Assembly: GCF_027922425.1 (NCBI RefSeq)
Contig: NZ_BSFQ01000003.1
Location: 310,001 to 374,000 of the forward strand
Direction: 5' to 3'
DNA: 64,000 bases
Source of the DNA: Pseudonocardia halophobica
GTDB lineage: Bacteria > Actinomycetota > Actinomycetes > Mycobacteriales > Pseudonocardiaceae
The notes beneath the pieces are model-generated. The model saw only the letters and a program-made list of their open reading frames with translations. It had not been told where the DNA came from and did not search any database. The stretch's first letter is position 1, and each line of letters opens with the position of its first letter. Made by a program: the position numbers and the translations under genes. This document shows positions 32,676 through 42,963 of this stretch, in pieces.

Positions 32676-33201
32676 CGTCCGCCCACCGGCAGGTCGAGCC
32701 CCCGTTCAGGTGTCACCCCGGTCACGCCGGGAAGGCGGACCGGGTGAGGCGTGCACTGCATCACCCCAGTGTGGCCGCCCGCCCGCCGATCCGGGCGGGG
32801 CGGAGGGCCGTGACCTGCCCGGACGGGCAGGCCCCGATCGTCCGCCGGTCGTCCGCCCCGCCCGTCGGAGGTCGCTCCGACGCAGGTCACAGCGGTTCGG
32901 CCCGCTACATCTGGCGTATCAACGCGTCGGCGTGTCACTCTTTCCCCGGAGAGACCGCATCCGACGCCGCGTGCGGTCCCCAAGTGCAAGCCGCCGGCCG
33001 GGCCCGAAGTCGGGCACCGGCCGAGACACGTGCGTCCGAACACCAGCAGGAGACGACTGAGGCGCAGTCCGGACGGTGCACCCGAACGGACCAGCGTCAG
33101 CGTTCCGTCGGAGCATCGCTGTATTCTGGACCCCCTTGTGGAACCACCCACACGTCGTCCCGATGCGAAGTCGGGGTGCACCGAGACGACAGGAGGAGCT
33201 G
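32676..33201 (+). other. 526-base intergenic region upstream of gltB
   Basis: No convincing gene. It holds the start region of the FhuF-like gene (minus strand) and the gltB leader. A TATTCT box at 33122-33127 is the best -10 candidate for gltB and would give a leader of about 70 bases. A TACATC box near 32907 is a second candidate. I do not see a recognisable riboswitch, a clear GlnR operator, or any tRNA. Confidence 0.5.
33122..33127 (+). promoter_or_regulatory. Candidate -10 box of gltB
   Basis: TATTCT, about 75 bases upstream of the TTG start. No good -35 lies at 17 bases, so the promoter may depend on an activator. Confidence 0.3.
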
Positions 33202-36200
33202 TTGGCTGCGATCAGCAACCGCCCCGGCGCCACGGAGACCACTCCGGTGACGAGCGCGCCGGTGCCCGGCGGGCTCTACTCCCCCGAGCACGAGCACGAC
33301 GCCTGCGGCGTCGCGATGGTCGCCGACCTGCAGGGCCGGCGCGACCACTCGATCGTCGAGAAGGCGCTGACCGCGCTGCTCCGGCTCGAACACCGCGGCG
33401 CCCGGGGCGCCGAGGAGAACACCGGCGACGGCGCGGGCATCCTGATCCAGGTCCCGGACGCCTTCTACCGGGAGGTCGTCGACTTCGACCTGCCCGAGGC
33501 GGGCGCGTACGCCACCGGCATCGCGTTCCTCCCGCGTGACGAGGCGAAGGCCGACGAGGCCGTCGCCCGGATCAACGATCTGGCCGCCGAGGAGAACCTC
33601 CGCGTGCTCGGCTGGCGCGAGCTGCCGACCGACCCGGAGAAGGCCGACCTCGGCCCCACCTCGCTGGCCGCCATGCCCGGCTTCCGCCAGCTGTTCGTGG
33701 CCGGTATCGAGACGGGCATCGTGAAGCCCCCGCCCACCGGCATCGAGCTGGAGCGGCGCACCTTCTGCCTGCGCAAGCGGGTGGAGCACGAGACCGGCGT
33801 CTACTTCCCGAGCCTGTCCCCGCGGACCGTGGTCTACAAGGGCATGCTCGCCGAGCCACAGGTCGAGGCCTTCTACCCCGACCTGTCGGACCCGCGCGTC
33901 ACCACCGCCCTGGCCGTGGTGCACTCGCGCTTCTCCACCAACACCTTCCCGGCGTGGCCGCTGGCGCACCCGTACCGGTACGTCGCGCACAACGGCGAGA
34001 TCAACACCCTGCGCGGCAACCGCAACTGGATGAAGGCGCGCGAGGCGCTGCTGGAGTCCTCGGTGCTGCCGGGCAACCTGGACCGGCTGGTCCCGATCGT
34101 CACGCCGGACGCGTCGGACTCGGCGACCTTCGACGAGGTGCTGGAGCTGCTGCACCTGTCGGGCCGCTCGCTGCCGCACGCCGTGCTGATGATGATCCCC
34201 GAGGCGTGGGAGAACCACGCCGAGATGGACCCGCTGCGCCGCGCCTTCTACGAGTTCCACTCGAACCTGATGGAGCCGTGGGACGGGCCCGCGCTCGTCG
34301 CCTTCACCGACGGTACGCAGATCGGCGCGGTGCTCGACCGCAACGGCCTGCGCCCGGCCCGCTACTGGGTCACCGAGGACGGGCTGGTCGTGCTGGCGTC
34401 CGAGGTCGGCGTGCTCGACGTCGACCCGGCGCAGGTCGTGCGCAAGGGCCGGCTGGAGCCGGGCCGCATGTTCCTGGTCGACACCGAGGCGGGCAAGATC
34501 GTCGCCGACGAGGAGATCAAGGGCGAGCTGGCCGCGTCGCTGCCGTACGGCGAGTGGCTGCACGCCGGCCGCATCGCCCTCGAGGACCTGCCCGAGCGGC
34601 AGCGCGAGGTGCCCGCGCACTCCGAGCTGACCCACCGCCAGCAGTCCTTCGGCTACACCGAGGAGGAGCTCAGCGTCCTCCTCAAGCCGATGGCGGCGAC
34701 CGGCGCGGAGCCGATCGGCTCGATGGGCAACGACGCGCCGCTGGCGCTGCTGTCCGAGAAGCCGCGGCAGATCTACGACTACTTCATCCAGCTGTTCGCG
34801 CAGATCACGAACCCGCCGCTGGACGCGATCCGCGAGGAGCTCGTGACCTCGCTGCGCTCGCTGCTCGGCCCGGAGCAGAACCTGCTCGAGGCCGGCCCGG
34901 CGAACTGCCGGCGGATCGTGCTGCCGTTCCCCGTGCTGGGCAACGACGATCTCGCCAAGATCGTCCACATCAACGACGACGGCGACCTCCCGGGCTTCGC
35001 GACCTACACCGTCAAGGGCGTCTTCAAGGCGGCCGAGGGCGGCGAGGGCCTGCTGCGGCGGCTCCAGGAGATCCGCGGCGAGGTCTCCGAGGCGATCCAG
35101 AACGGCGCCCGGCTGATCGTGCTGTCCAGCCGCGGCGTCGACCCGCAGCACGCGCCGATCCCGTCGCTGCTGCTCACCGGCGCGGTGCACCACCACCTGG
35201 TCCGGGAGCGCACCCGCACGCAGGTCGGCCTGGTCGTCGAGTCCGGCGACGCCCGCGAGGTGCACCACATCGCGCTGCTGATCGGCTACGGCGCGTCCGC
35301 GGTCAACCCGTACATGGCGATGGCGACCGTCGAGGACCTCGCCGAGCGGGGCGACATCCCGGGCGTCGACGCCAAGACGGCGGCGAAGAACCTGGTCAAG
35401 GCGCTGGGCAAGGGCGTGCGCAAGACGATGTCCAAGATGGGCATCTCCACCGTCGCCTCGTACACCGGCGCGCAGATCTTCGAGGCGGTCGGGCTGGGGC
35501 AGGAGGTCGTCGACACCTGCTTCACCGGCACCACCTCGCGGCTGGGCGGCGTCGGCTTCGACGTGCTCGCCGAGGAGGCGCTCAAGCACCACCGGCGCGC
35601 CTTCCCGGCGGACGGCACCCGGGCCAGCCACCGCGCGCTCGTCGTCGGCGGCGAGTACCAGTGGCGGCGCGAGGGCGAGCTGCACCTGTTCAACCCGCAG
35701 ACCGTGTTCAAGCTCCAGCACTCGACCCGCTCCGGCCGGTACGAGATCTTCAAGGAGTACACGAAGGCGGTCGACGACCAGGCGAAGCGGCTGATGACGC
35801 TGCGCGGGCTGTTCTCCTTCAAGGAGGGCCTGCGCCCGCCGGTGCCGATCGACGAGGTCGAGCCGGTCGAGTCGATCGTCAAGCGGTTCGGCACGGGCGC
35901 CATCTCCTACGGCTCGATCAGCCAGGAGATGCACGAGACCCTGGCCATCGCGATGAACCGCCTCGGCGGCAAGTCGAACACCGGCGAGGGCGGCGAGGAC
36001 CCGGAGCGGTTCACCCCGGACCCCAACGGCGACTCGCGGCGCAGCGCGATCAAGCAGGTCGCGTCCGGCCGGTTCGGCGTGACCAGCGAGTACCTGGTCA
36101 ACGCGGACGACATCCAGATCAAGATCAGCCAGGGCGCCAAGCCCGGTGAGGGCGGCCAGCTGCCCGGCGGCAAGGTCTACCCCTGGATCGCCGAGACCCG

Positions 36201-37812
36201 GTACTCCACGCCGGGCGTCGGCCTGATCTCCCCGCCGCCGCACCACGACATCTACTCGATCGAGGACATCAAGCAGCTCATCCACGACCTGAAGAACGCC
36301 AACCCGCGGGCCCGCATCCACGTGAAGCTGGTCAGCCAGGTCGGCGTCGGCACGGTCGCGGCGGGCGTGGCGAAGGCCTTCTCCGACGTCGTGCTCATCT
36401 CGGGCCACGACGGCGGCACCGGCGCCTCGCCGCTGTCCTCGATCAAGCACGCGGGCGGCCCGTGGGAGCTCGGCCTGGCCGAGACCCAGCAGACGCTGCT
36501 GGCCAACAACCTGCGGGACCGGATCGTCGTGCAGACGGACGGCCAGCTGAAGACCGGCCGGGACGTCGTCATCGCCGCCCTGCTGGGCGCCGAGGAGTTC
36601 GGCTTCGCCACGGCCCCGCTGGTGGTCAGCGGCTGCATCATGATGCGCGTCTGCCACCTGGACACCTGCCCGGTCGGCGTCGCGACGCAGAACCCGGCGT
36701 TGCGCGAGAAGTTCGACGGACGTCCCGAGTACGTCGTCAACTTCATGCGGTTCGTGGCCGAGGAGGTGCGCGAGCACCTGGCGGCGCTGGGCTTCCGCAC
36801 CCTCGAGGAGGCCGTGGGCCACGCCGAGGTGCTCGACACCGACGCGGCGCTGCACCACTGGAAGACCCGGGGCCTGGACCTCCGGCCGATCTTCCACGCG
36901 CCGGAGCTGCCCGAGGGCGCCTCCCGGCACCGCACCCAGGCGCAGGACCACGGCCTGGAGAAGGCGCTGGACAACACGATGATCCAGCTGGCCGAGGGCG
37001 CGCTGAAGAGCGGCGACAAGGTCCGCCTGGACCTGCCGGTGCGCAACGTCAACCGGACCGTCGGCACCATGCTCGGCTACGAGCTGACGAAGCAGTGGGG
37101 CCGCGAGGGCCTGCCGGACGACACGATCGACGTCACGCTGACCGGCTCGGCCGGGCAGTCGCTGGGCGCCTTCGTGCCGAAGGGCATCACGCTGCGGATG
37201 GTCGGCGACACGAACGACTTCTTCGGCAAGGGCCTGTCCGGCGGCCGGCTGATCCTGCGGCCCGACCCGTCGGCGCCGTTCACGGCCGAGGAGAACATCA
37301 TCGCGGGCAACGTGATCCTGTACGGGGCCACGTCGGGCGAGATGTTCATCCGCGGCATCGTCGGCGAGCGCTTCTGCGTCCGGAACTCCGGCGCCGTGGC
37401 GGTCGTCGAGGGCGTGGGCGACCACGGCTGCGAGTACATGACCGGCGGCAAGGTGGTCGTGCTCGGCAAGGTGGGCCGCAACTTCGCGGCCGGAATGTCC
37501 GGCGGCATCGCCTACGTGCTCGACCTCGAGGCGGGTGACCGCACCCTGGCCAAGCGGGTGAACCCCGAGATGGTCGACATGGACCCGCTCGACGACGCGG
37601 ACCGCGAGTTCCTGCGGACGTACGTCGAGAAGCACCACGCGGAGACCGACTCCCCGGTCGCCCGCGACCTGCTCAAGGACTGGGACGTGGCGGTGGAGCG
37701 CTTCGGCAAGATCATGCCGAAGGACTTCAAGCGGGTCCTGCAGGCCCGCGAGCAGGCAGAGAAGGATGGCCGCGACGTCAACGCGGCGATCATGGAGGCC
37801 GCACATGGGTGA
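33202..37812 (+). CDS. gltB: Glutamate synthase (NADPH) large subunit
   Basis: Transfers the amide of glutamine to 2-oxoglutarate. About 1536 residues. The N-terminal class II glutamine amidotransferase begins at [10 protein letters not shown]; Cys35 would become the N-terminal nucleophile after propeptide removal. The central and FMN-binding domains follow ([47 protein letters not shown]). The 3Fe-4S motif is [12 protein letters not shown], and the C-terminal GXGXG beta-helix is present ([17 protein letters not shown]). TTG 33202 is chosen because AGGAGG lies 5 bases upstream; ATG 33163 or GTG 33247 are alternatives. It overlaps gltD by 8 bases. Confidence 0.97.
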   Translation: MAAISNRPGATETTPVTSAPVPGGLYSPEHEHDACGVAMVADLQGRRDHSIVEKALTALLRLEHRGARGAEENTGDGAGILIQVPDAFYREVVDFDLPEAGAYATGIAFLPRDEAKADEAVARINDLAAEENLRVLGWRELPTDPEKADLGPTSLAAMPGFRQLFVAGIETGIVKPPPTGIELERRTFCLRKRVEHETGVYFPSLSPRTVVYKGMLAEPQVEAFYPDLSDPRVTTALAVVHSRFSTNTFPAWPLAHPYRYVAHNGEINTLRGNRNWMKAREALLESSVLPGNLDRLVPIVTPDASDSATFDEVLELLHLSGRSLPHAVLMMIPEAWENHAEMDPLRRAFYEFHSNLMEPWDGPALVAFTDGTQIGAVLDRNGLRPARYWVTEDGLVVLASEVGVLDVDPAQVVRKGRLEPGRMFLVDTEAGKIVADEEIKGELAASLPYGEWLHAGRIALEDLPERQREVPAHSELTHRQQSFGYTEEELSVLLKPMAATGAEPIGSMGNDAPLALLSEKPRQIYDYFIQLFAQITNPPLDAIREELVTSLRSLLGPEQNLLEAGPANCRRIVLPFPVLGNDDLAKIVHINDDGDLPGFATYTVKGVFKAAEGGEGLLRRLQEIRGEVSEAIQNGARLIVLSSRGVDPQHAPIPSLLLTGAVHHHLVRERTRTQVGLVVESGDAREVHHIALLIGYGASAVNPYMAMATVEDLAERGDIPGVDAKTAAKNLVKALGKGVRKTMSKMGISTVASYTGAQIFEAVGLGQEVVDTCFTGTTSRLGGVGFDVLAEEALKHHRRAFPADGTRASHRALVVGGEYQWRREGELHLFNPQTVFKLQHSTRSGRYEIFKEYTKAVDDQAKRLMTLRGLFSFKEGLRPPVPIDEVEPVESIVKRFGTGAISYGSISQEMHETLAIAMNRLGGKSNTGEGGEDPERFTPDPNGDSRRSAIKQVASGRFGVTSEYLVNADDIQIKISQGAKPGEGGQLPGGKVYPWIAETRYSTPGVGLISPPPHHDIYSIEDIKQLIHDLKNANPRARIHVKLVSQVGVGTVAAGVAKAFSDVVLISGHDGGTGASPLSSIKHAGGPWELGLAETQQTLLANNLRDRIVVQTDGQLKTGRDVVIAALLGAEEFGFATAPLVVSGCIMMRVCHLDTCPVGVATQNPALREKFDGRPEYVVNFMRFVAEEVREHLAALGFRTLEEAVGHAEVLDTDAALHHWKTRGLDLRPIFHAPELPEGASRHRTQAQDHGLEKALDNTMIQLAEGALKSGDKVRLDLPVRNVNRTVGTMLGYELTKQWGREGLPDDTIDVTLTGSAGQSLGAFVPKGITLRMVGDTNDFFGKGLSGGRLILRPDPSAPFTAEENIIAGNVILYGATSGEMFIRGIVGERFCVRNSGAVAVVEGVGDHGCEYMTGGKVVVLGKVGRNFAAGMSGGIAYVLDLEAGDRTLAKRVNPEMVDMDPLDDADREFLRTYVEKHHAETDSPVARDLLKDWDVAVERFGKIMPKDFKRVLQAREQAEKDGRDVNAAIMEAAHG

Positions 37813-39256
37813 CCCGAAGGGCTTTCTGACCACTCCGCGCGAGACGCCGAAGCGCCGGCCCGTCGACCTGCGGCTGATGGACTGGCGCGAGGTCTACGAG
37901 GACTTTCCGCGCGCGACGCTGGAGAAGCAGGCGGGCCGCTGCATGAACTGCGGCATCCCGTTCTGTCACCAGGGCTGTCCGCTGGGGAACCTCATCCCCG
38001 AGTGGAACGACCTCGTCTACCGCAAGGACTGGCGCGAGGCGATCGAGCGGCTGCACGCCACGAACAACTTCCCGGAGTTCACCGGGACGCTGTGCCCCGC
38101 CCCGTGCGAGGCGGCGTGCGTGCTCGCGATCAACGACGACGCCGTCACCATCAAGCAGGTCGAGGTCGAGATCATCGACCGCGCCTGGGACGAGGGCTGG
38201 GTGACCCCGCAGGTCGCGCAGACCAAGACGGGCAAGAAGGTCGCCGTCGTCGGCTCCGGGCCGGCCGGGCTCGCCGCCGCGCAGCAGCTCACCCGCGCCG
38301 GGCACGAGGTCGTCGTGTTCGAGCGGGCGGACCGGATCGGCGGGCTGCTCCGCTACGGCATCCCCGAGTTCAAGATGGAGAAGTCCCGGCTCGACCGGCG
38401 GCTCGAGCAGATGCAGGCCGAGGGCACGCACTTCCGCGCCTCGGTCGACGTCGGCGTCGACGTCACCACCGAGCAGCTCCGCGAGGAGTACGACGCCGTC
38501 GTGCTCGCCGGCGGGGCCACCGCGTGGCGGGACATCCCGGCCAAGGGCCGCGAGCTCGAGGGCATCTACCAGGCGATGGAGTTCCTGCCGTGGGCCAACC
38601 ACGTGCAGCAGGGCGACCTCGACGCCCCGCCGATCACCGCCGAGGGCAAGCACGTCGTGATCATCGGCGGCGGTGACACCGGGGCCGACTGCCTGGGCAC
38701 CTCGCACCGGCAGAAGGCCGCGTCGGTCACCCAGCTCGAGATCATGCCGACGCCCCCGGAGCACCGCACCGAGGGCATGCCCTGGCCGACCTACCCGATG
38801 GTCTACCGGGTCTCCTCGGCGCACGAGGAGGGCGGCGAGCGGCTGTTCTCGGTCAACACCACCGAGTTCGTCGACGACGGCCACGGCAAGGTCAAGGCGC
38901 TGCGGCTGGTCGAGGTCACCCGCGGCGAGCGGGGCTTCGACCCCGTCGAGGGCACCGAGAAGGAGATCCCGGCGGACCTGGTCCTGCTGGCGATGGGCTT
39001 CGTCGGCCCGGAGAAGGGCAAGCTGCTCTCCGAGCTGGGCGTGGAGCTCGACGAGCGCGGCAACGTCGCGCGGGACCAGAACTACATGTCCAGTGTCGAC
39101 GGCGTGTTCGTCGCCGGCGACATGGGCCGCGGCCAGTCGCTGATCGTGTGGGCGATCTCCGAGGGCCGCTCCGCGGCCGCGGGGGTCGACGCCTTCCTGA
39201 CCGGGCGGGAGGTCCTCCCGCGCCCGATCAACCCCACGGACCGTCAGATCGCCTGA
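37805..39256 (+). CDS. gltD: Glutamate synthase small subunit
   Basis: Supplies electrons from NADPH through FAD and 4Fe-4S clusters to GltB. 483 residues from ATG 37805. The N-terminal Cys motifs are [17 protein letters not shown] and [10 protein letters not shown]. The FAD-binding motif is [17 protein letters not shown], the NADPH-binding motif [15 protein letters not shown], and the late [18 protein letters not shown] completes the flavoprotein. It starts inside the end of gltB, so the subunits are made from one mRNA in coupled fashion. A large palindrome after the stop is the probable terminator. Confidence 0.97.
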   Translation: MGDPKGFLTTPRETPKRRPVDLRLMDWREVYEDFPRATLEKQAGRCMNCGIPFCHQGCPLGNLIPEWNDLVYRKDWREAIERLHATNNFPEFTGTLCPAPCEAACVLAINDDAVTIKQVEVEIIDRAWDEGWVTPQVAQTKTGKKVAVVGSGPAGLAAAQQLTRAGHEVVVFERADRIGGLLRYGIPEFKMEKSRLDRRLEQMQAEGTHFRASVDVGVDVTTEQLREEYDAVVLAGGATAWRDIPAKGRELEGIYQAMEFLPWANHVQQGDLDAPPITAEGKHVVIIGGGDTGADCLGTSHRQKAASVTQLEIMPTPPEHRTEGMPWPTYPMVYRVSSAHEEGGERLFSVNTTEFVDDGHGKVKALRLVEVTRGERGFDPVEGTEKEIPADLVLLAMGFVGPEKGKLLSELGVELDERGNVARDQNYMSSVDGVFVAGDMGRGQSLIVWAISEGRSAAAGVDAFLTGREVLPRPINPTDRQIA

Positions 39257-39269
39257 CGCGTCCCTGATC

Positions 39270-39320
39270 GCACCGACGGCACTTTCGTGCGCACCTGGCG
39301 CGCGAAAGTGCCGTTCGTGC
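39270..39320. terminator. Large palindrome / terminator between gltD and the CDF transporter
   Basis: Arms 39270-39292 and 39298-39320 pair at 20 of 23 positions around a 5-base loop. Each arm holds the core CGGCACTTTCG (39277-39287, and inverted at 39303-39313) shared with other intergenic palindromes here. It sits in the convergent gap. Confidence 0.75.
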
Positions 39321-39349
39321 ATTCCGGCGCCGGCCGGCCGCCCCGCCTC

Positions 39350-40390
39350 TCAGGCGAGGGTGCGGCCGTAGCGGTCCAGCACCCGCCCGCGCATGACCGG
39401 GTCGGTCCGCGGGACGGGTTCGAGGAAGATCTCGGCGAGGTCGGTGAAGCTCTTCCGCAGCTCGGCGTCGATCTCCACGCAGGCCCGCTCGACGTCGGCG
39501 GCGCCAAGCGAGTCGTCGAAGTCCAGGCGGGCGCAGAGCAGCACGCTGTCGGTGCCGAGCTGCATGGTCAACAGGTCCACCACGGCGTCGACCTCGGGAC
39601 GGTCCTGCAACGCCCGGCGGATGGCCGTGACCAGCCTCAGATCCGCCTGCCGGCCGATCAGCAGGCCCTTGTTGGTGCGGCCCAGGATGTAGGCGACGCA
39701 GGCCAGCAGCAGCCCGATCAGCAGCGACGCGACCCCGTCCCACACCCCCGAGCCCGTCAGCTGGTGCAGCCCGACGCCCGCGAACGCGAGCAGCAGGCCG
39801 ATCAGCGCCGCGCTGTCCTCGAAGAACACGGTCTTCACGGTGGGGTCGTCGGTCCCGCGCAACCAGCGGAAGAAGGTCGTCTCCTCGGCCGCCGCCTCGC
39901 GCCGCACCTGGCGCACCGCCTGCAGCCACGAGGTGCCCTCCAACAGGAACGACACCCCGAGCACGCCGTACGCGACCCAGGCGAGGGTCTGCTCGGCGCT
40001 CTCGCCGAGGATCGTCGTGACGCCCTCGTAGATCGCGAACACCCCGCCGGACACGAAGATCGAGACGGCGGCGATCAGCGCCCAGAAGAAGCGTTCCTTG
40101 CCGTAGCCGAAGGGGTGGCGACGGTCGGGCCGGCGGGCCGAGCGGCGCAGCGCGGCCAGCAGCAGGCCCTCGGTGGTGGTGTCGGCGACGGAGTGGGCGG
40201 CCTCGGCCAGCATCGCCGACGAGCCCGTCAGCAGGCCCGCCACCAGTTTCAGGACGCCGATCGCGGCGTTCGCGGCGCCCGCGATCAGGACGGTGAGGGT
40301 GCTCTCGCCGCCCGAGCCACCCTCGTCCGAGCGGTCGCGGTCCGGAGCGTCGGAGGGAGCGGGCCCGTCGGCCGCGGAGCGTTCCACCAC
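39350..40390 (-). CDS. Cation diffusion facilitator family transporter
   Basis: A 346-residue CDF protein, exporting zinc or a related divalent metal by proton exchange. Six membrane segments lie between about 30 and 235. Metal-site segments are SSAMLAEAAHSVAD in TM2 (His/Asp pair) and VFFEDSAALIGLLLAF in TM5. RRHPFGYGKERFFWALIAA between TM2 and TM3 is highly typical. The C-terminal 90 residues form the cytoplasmic metal-binding alpha/beta domain. The start GTG 40390 lies 6 bases after TAGGTT, a leaderless pattern. The metal cannot be fixed from sequence. Confidence 0.9.
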   Translation of the reverse strand: MVERSAADGPAPSDAPDRDRSDEGGSGGESTLTVLIAGAANAAIGVLKLVAGLLTGSSAMLAEAAHSVADTTTEGLLLAALRRSARRPDRRHPFGYGKERFFWALIAAVSIFVSGGVFAIYEGVTTILGESAEQTLAWVAYGVLGVSFLLEGTSWLQAVRQVRREAAAEETTFFRWLRGTDDPTVKTVFFEDSAALIGLLLAFAGVGLHQLTGSGVWDGVASLLIGLLLACVAYILGRTNKGLLIGRQADLRLVTAIRRALQDRPEVDAVVDLLTMQLGTDSVLLCARLDFDDSLGAADVERACVEIDAELRKSFTDLAEIFLEPVPRTDPVMRGRVLDRYGRTLA

Positions 40391-40625
40391 AAAACGAACC
40401 TAGCGCCCGCCCCCGCGGCCCGCCGGGCGTCGGGAGGGTTGTCCGGAAGATCCGGTCCGGCGCCGCGCGGTCGCCACCGCGCGATCATCGGGAGGTCGTT
40501 GCCGCGGCACGCAGTCCGGCGCGGGAGCGACCGATCGGCGCATCTCGTGCCACGTTCGGCGGGACTGGTGGGGTTCGTGGGATTCCGACCGAAACCCCGG
40601 GCGGCCCGCCGCGTTGAACCCGACA

Positions 40626-40663
40626 CCGGTGCCGGTGGACTGGGGAGCCCCCACCGGCACCGG
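40626..40663 (-). terminator. Hairpin after the F420-type oxidoreductase gene
   Basis: CCGGTGCCGGTGG (40626-40638) pairs perfectly with CCACCGGCACCGG (40651-40663), ten bases beyond the stop. The rest of the region up to the CDF gene start holds nothing evident. Confidence 0.7.
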
Positions 40664-40672
40664 ACAGCAACC

Positions 40673-41119
40673 TCACCGGAGGCGGAAGGCGGGGAAGCCC
40701 GGGGCGGCCGCACGGAGCGCGTCGTCGGGCGAGTCCTTGTCGAGGTCCTCGAAGAAGGCACCGACCTCCCAGGCCCACTTCCGCAGGTACTCGCGCAGGA
40801 TCGGGAGCTTCTCGTCGTCGTCGAGCTCGACGGCGGTGAACGTCTCGACCCGCCGGCCGAGGCGCAGCTCGCCGGTGCCCGCGGCCCGGAGGTTCCGCAC
40901 CCACTGCGTGTGGCCCCGTGGCGCGACCAGGTACCGCTCCCCCTCGACCTGCAGCAGGTTCACCGGCGTGGTGCGCCACTGCCCGCTGGTGCGGCCGCGG
41001 ACGGCCAGCACGCGGCTGCCCATGACGCTGATACCGGCCCGGGTCAGTGCGGCGACGATCCGGTTGAACACGGCGGTGCCGCTCTTCGGGGCCAGGTAGC
41101 GCTGCTGCGGCTCGATCAT
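40673..41119 (-). CDS. Nitroreductase/deazaflavin-dependent (DDN-like) oxidoreductase
   Basis: A 148-residue protein of the actinobacterial DDN family, which bind F420. VLAVRGRTSGQWRTTPVNLLQVEGERYLVAPRGHTQWVRNLRAAGTGEL is the characteristic core (compare GRKSGxxRxxPL and GxxxxPxWxxNL). ATG 41119 has GAGGAG upstream. Upstream lie two TetR-type palindromes bracketing a TTGACC promoter, so it is probably repressed until a ligand appears. The likely regulator is not in the window. Confidence 0.85.
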   Translation of the reverse strand: MIEPQQRYLAPKSGTAVFNRIVAALTRAGISVMGSRVLAVRGRTSGQWRTTPVNLLQVEGERYLVAPRGHTQWVRNLRAAGTGELRLGRRVETFTAVELDDDEKLPILREYLRKWAWEVGAFFEDLDKDSPDDALRAAAPGFPAFRLR

Positions 41120-41139
41120 CGTGACTCCTCGTCTCGTTC

Positions 41140-41154
41140 GAGAGCAGTGCTCTC
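41140..41154. promoter_or_regulatory. TetR-type operator, proximal
   Basis: GAGAGCAGTGCTCTC, a 7+7 palindrome about one base, 21 bases before the DDN-like gene and downstream of its predicted -10. Confidence 0.5.
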
Positions 41155-41188
41155 TCGATGTCGTGAGTGAACCGCAGGACCGCCCTCC

Positions 41189-41206
41189 GGTCAAGAGCAG
41201 CGCTCT
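41189..41206 (-). promoter_or_regulatory. TetR-type operator overlapping the -35 box
   Basis: AGAGCAGCGCTCT (41194-41206) touches TTGACC (41194-41189 on the minus strand), which is 17 bases from TTCACT at 41171-41166. The half-sites match the proximal operator, with centres 53 bases apart. Confidence 0.45.
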
Positions 41207-41218
41207 CGATTCTGTGCG

Positions 41219-41470
41219 CTACTCGCGGTCGAGCTCGAACGCGTCCTCGCCGATCCAGACCCGCAGGCCGTCGGCGTCGTCGGTGAGGAAGCCGTCCTCC
41301 TCCTCGCCCAGCTCGCGCGCCGCACCCAGCGCGCGGGCGTTGTAGCGCACCCTGCCGTCCCCCAGGTCGACGGGCCGGTACTCGCGGGCCAGCCGCGCCG
41401 TCCGGCTCTCCGTGGCCAACCAGGCCGCGTTCTGCTCCCCCACCTCGACCACCCACGCCTCGTCGCGCAC
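41219..41470 (-). CDS. Small acidic protein of unknown function
   Basis: An 83-residue, soluble, acidic protein that I do not recognise. VRDEAWVVEVGEQNAAWLATESRTARLAREYRPVDLGDG, then DGFLTDDADGLRVWIGEDAFELDRE. The C-terminal half looks like two beta-strands ending in a short acidic tail. GTG 41470 is the best start, but a GTG near 41491 is possible. It lies between the DDN-type promoter region and a terminator for DedA. Confidence 0.45.
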   Translation of the reverse strand: MRDEAWVVEVGEQNAAWLATESRTARLAREYRPVDLGDGRVRYNARALGAARELGEEEDGFLTDDADGLRVWIGEDAFELDRE

Positions 41471-41496
41471 CCGATCATTCTCGGCCCGCACACACG

Positions 41497-41527
41497 TGCG
41501 GCCCGTCTCAGCGTGAGACGGGCCGCA
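41497..41527 (-). terminator. Terminator after the DedA gene
   Basis: A perfect 14-bp stem (41497-41510 with 41514-41527) with a GCG loop, 15 bases beyond the stop. Confidence 0.85.
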
Positions 41528-41541
41528 GGAGTGGAACGGGG

Positions 41542-42210
41542 TCAGCGTGCCAGCGCGGGCTCCGGGGTGGCGACCGGGGCGACCGTGGCGGCCGCACGCC
41601 GGGCCAGCACACGGCGGCGGATGCGCCGGGCGGCCTCGAAACCGCCCGCCGTGACCACCGCCATGATCATGCCGGCGGCGAGGCAGAGCAGCGGGTTGCC
41701 CTTGGTGATCGGGCCGAGCACCGCGCCGACCAGCAGCATGTACACGCCCCAGATGGCCGAGCTGGCCGCGGTGGCGGGCAGGAACATCCGCACCGGCAGC
41801 CGCACGCGCCCGCACGCGGCGGTGCTCACCAGCCGCCCGCCGGGGACGAGCCGCGCGCCGACGCAGGCGACGATCGGCCTGCTCCAGAGGTTGCGCCGGA
41901 CCCACGCGCCCAGCCCGTCGTCCTTCTGGCCCGCGCCGCGCAGGAGCCGGTTCGAGCTGCGGCCGAGGGCGTACACCGCCACGTCGCCGAGCATCGAGCC
42001 GACCATCGAAGCGAGGAACAGCCCGAGCACGCCGACGACGTCGCCGGTGCCGAACGCCGCGGCCGCGCCCACCGTCAGCAGCGTCTCGCTGGGCAGCACG
42101 GGGAACGGGCCGTCGAACGCGATCAGCACCGCGAGCACCGGTAGCAGCCACACGCTGTGCAGCACGGCGTCGAAGAGCGCCACGAGGGCGCCGGCGTCGA
42201 GAAGCTGCAC
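41542..42210 (-). CDS. DedA family (SNARE-associated) membrane protein
   Basis: A 222-residue protein. DGPFPVLPSETLLTVGAAAAFG near residue 30 (the DedA E-x-P-S-E-type region), SMLGDVAVYALGRSSNRLL, and ACVGARLVPGGRLVSTAACGRVRLPVRMFLPATAASSAIWGVYM with the conserved R-x3-PGGR pattern match the family. DedA proteins are lipid flippases/scramblases or proton-dependent carriers in the cytoplasmic membrane. GTG 42210 has AAGGA upstream. Confidence 0.88.
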   Translation of the reverse strand: MQLLDAGALVALFDAVLHSVWLLPVLAVLIAFDGPFPVLPSETLLTVGAAAAFGTGDVVGVLGLFLASMVGSMLGDVAVYALGRSSNRLLRGAGQKDDGLGAWVRRNLWSRPIVACVGARLVPGGRLVSTAACGRVRLPVRMFLPATAASSAIWGVYMLLVGAVLGPITKGNPLLCLAAGMIMAVVTAGGFEAARRIRRRVLARRAAATVAPVATPEPALAR

Positions 42211-42375
42211 GAGGGGGTCCTTCCCACGGGGGTCTCGCGGAGTACTCGGACCAGAGTCCCAGAACGTCACGGCAGGGTCACGGGGGAACACCCCCGTCCC
42301 GTCCCCGAGGTCAGCCGGATGCGCTCCGTGTGCGGTGAGCGGTCGGGTCGCCGGGGCGGGTGTAGGTTCCCGCCC

Positions 42376-42903
42376 GTGTCGGGCTACGCGGTGCTCCTGC
42401 GGGGCGTCAACGTCGGCGGCAACAAGAAGGTCGCGATGGCGGAGCTGCGCGAGATGCTCACGGGCCTCGGGTACACGCAGGTCAGGACGCTGCTGCAGAG
42501 CGGCAACGCCGTCCTCGCCGCCGACGAGCCCGCCGCGGTCGTCGCCGAGCGGGTCGAGGAGGCCCTCGCCGAGCGGTACGGCACGGAGATCAGGGTGCTG
42601 GCGCTGACCCGGGCCGACCTGGAAGCGGCGGCGGACGGACATCCCTTGCGTGACGTTGCCGACAACGGCTCCCGGATGCTCGTGCTCTGGCTCTTCGGCG
42701 AGCCCCCGCCGGGCGCGCCGAGCCCCGCCGAGCTCGACCCGGACCGGATCGTGGTGCGCGGCGGGCTGATCTACCAGTGGTGCCCGGACGGGATCTCGAA
42801 CTCCCCGGACGTCGCCGCGTTCGTGCGCAAGGCGTGGAAGGTGCCGACCACCGGCCGCAACTGGAACACCCTGGAGAAGCTGATCGGGGCGATCCCCGAC
42901 TGA
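42376..42903 (+). CDS. DUF1697 domain-containing protein
   Basis: A 175-residue protein. YAVLLRGVNVGGNKKVAMAELREMLTGLGYTQVRTLLQSGNAVL is the DUF1697 signature; a second conserved block is NWNTLEKLIGAI. The function is unknown. GTG 42376 lies 7 bases after TAGGTT, so transcription is probably leaderless. Confidence 0.88.
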   Translation: MSGYAVLLRGVNVGGNKKVAMAELREMLTGLGYTQVRTLLQSGNAVLAADEPAAVVAERVEEALAERYGTEIRVLALTRADLEAAADGHPLRDVADNGSRMLVLWLFGEPPPGAPSPAELDPDRIVVRGGLIYQWCPDGISNSPDVAAFVRKAWKVPTTGRNWNTLEKLIGAIPD

Positions 42904-42963
42904 GCCCCGGCGGTGGGCCCCGACCCCGTGCCCGACGACGGCGGATCGTGCGAGGGTGCCCGG

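Noticed and set aside
32700..33180. Small genes in the gltB upstream region
   Set aside because: The open frames on both strands have no start context or domain and show shadow-type composition.
33097..37833. A 1578-codon minus-strand open frame across gltB
   Set aside because: Antisense to a complete, motif-rich gltB and itself of compositionally biased, domain-free sequence.
42913..42963. N-terminal extension of the nucleotidyltransferase from GTG 42913
   Set aside because: No ribosome-binding site and low-complexity residues; ATG 42964 has a purine stretch at proper spacing.
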